Below are positions 5,579-5,635 of a DNA stretch of 5,635 nt, piece by piece; positions within the stretch are counted from its first letter, which is position 1, and each line of letters starts with the position of its first letter. The notes below the pieces were generated by a model. That model had not been told where the DNA came from. It made no database searches and was given only the letters and a program-made list of their open reading frames with translations. This DNA comes from JBDRGC01 sp043818215 (GTDB lineage: Bacteria > Chloroflexota > Anaerolineae > Anaerolineales > UBA11858): assembly GCA_043818215.1 (NCBI GenBank), contig JBDRGC010000521.1, positions 1 to 5,635 of the forward strand, in the 5' to 3' direction. The position numbers and the translations under genes were made by a program.

Positions 5579-5631
5579 GGACTAGGAAACTAGGAAACCA
5601 GGGACTAGGGAACTAGGAAACCAGGGAACAG
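5563..5631 (+). repeat. GACTAGG-type short tandem repeat array at the response regulator 3' end
   Basis: Units of seven or eight bases run from 5563 almost to the window end: GGCTAGG, GACTAGG, AAACTAGG, AAACCAGG, GACTAGG, GAACTAGG, AAACCAGG. The array starts inside the gene, coding its last residues (E-T-R-G) and giving the TAG stop within a CTAGG unit. On the opposite strand the unit reads CCTAGTC, matching CCCAATC of the array before the gene at five of seven positions. The two arrays may therefore be inverted members of one repeat class. The right limit is not certain because the window ends at 5635. Confidence 0.85.
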
Positions 5632-5635
5632 TAAA

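Overview
The window looks like a bacterial chromosome segment from an anaerobe or facultative anaerobe that uses methylated amines. I favour an Anaerolineae-type Chloroflexota: several MttB-family paralogues, a glycine-rich secreted helical protein next to an OmpR-type regulator, and CCAATCC/CTAGTCC-type short tandem repeats. This placement is an impression from gene content, not a computed result.

The left two thirds (about 118-3911) reads on the minus strand as a corrinoid-dependent methyltransferase cluster. Transcription starts at a near-consensus promoter (TTGACA, 17-nt spacer, TAATAT; 4013-3985). It passes through a MttC/MtbC-like corrinoid protein (3911-3261). Fourteen bases later comes a first MttB-superfamily methyltransferase (3246-1795). 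After a 264-bp gap rich in inverted repeats comes a second, diverged MttB-superfamily methyltransferase (1530-118). Neither methyltransferase gene has an internal amber codon, so both are of the non-pyrrolysine type, whose characterised members demethylate quaternary amines such as glycine betaine, proline betaine, carnitine or gamma-butyrobetaine. The inferred pathway is methylamine substrate to corrinoid Co(I), then to a second methyltransferase and a C1 carrier. That second methyltransferase and the reductive activator are not in the window. A strong Shine-Dalgarno sequence at the left edge shows that another minus-strand gene starts just outside the window, preceded by a 9-bp operator-like inverted repeat.

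The gap between the two methyltransferase genes holds two separate structures: a compound element of two 25-nt palindromes with matching outer ends (1559-1670), and a 25-bp imperfect inverted repeat whose arms have an 8-nt period (1712-1782).

The right third reads on the plus strand. A divergent intergenic region (3912-4210) leads into a small exported protein (4211-4753) with a signal peptide, glycine-rich flanks, a helical core and a Cys-x-Cys-x-Cys tail, followed by a strong hairpin. Then comes an OmpR/PhoB-family response regulator (4886-5578). The regulator is bracketed by two heptamer-type repeat arrays in opposite orientation: nine 7-mers fill the place where its ribosome binding site should be, and a GACTAGG-type array supplies its last codons and stop. 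A sensor kinase may lie beyond the right edge.
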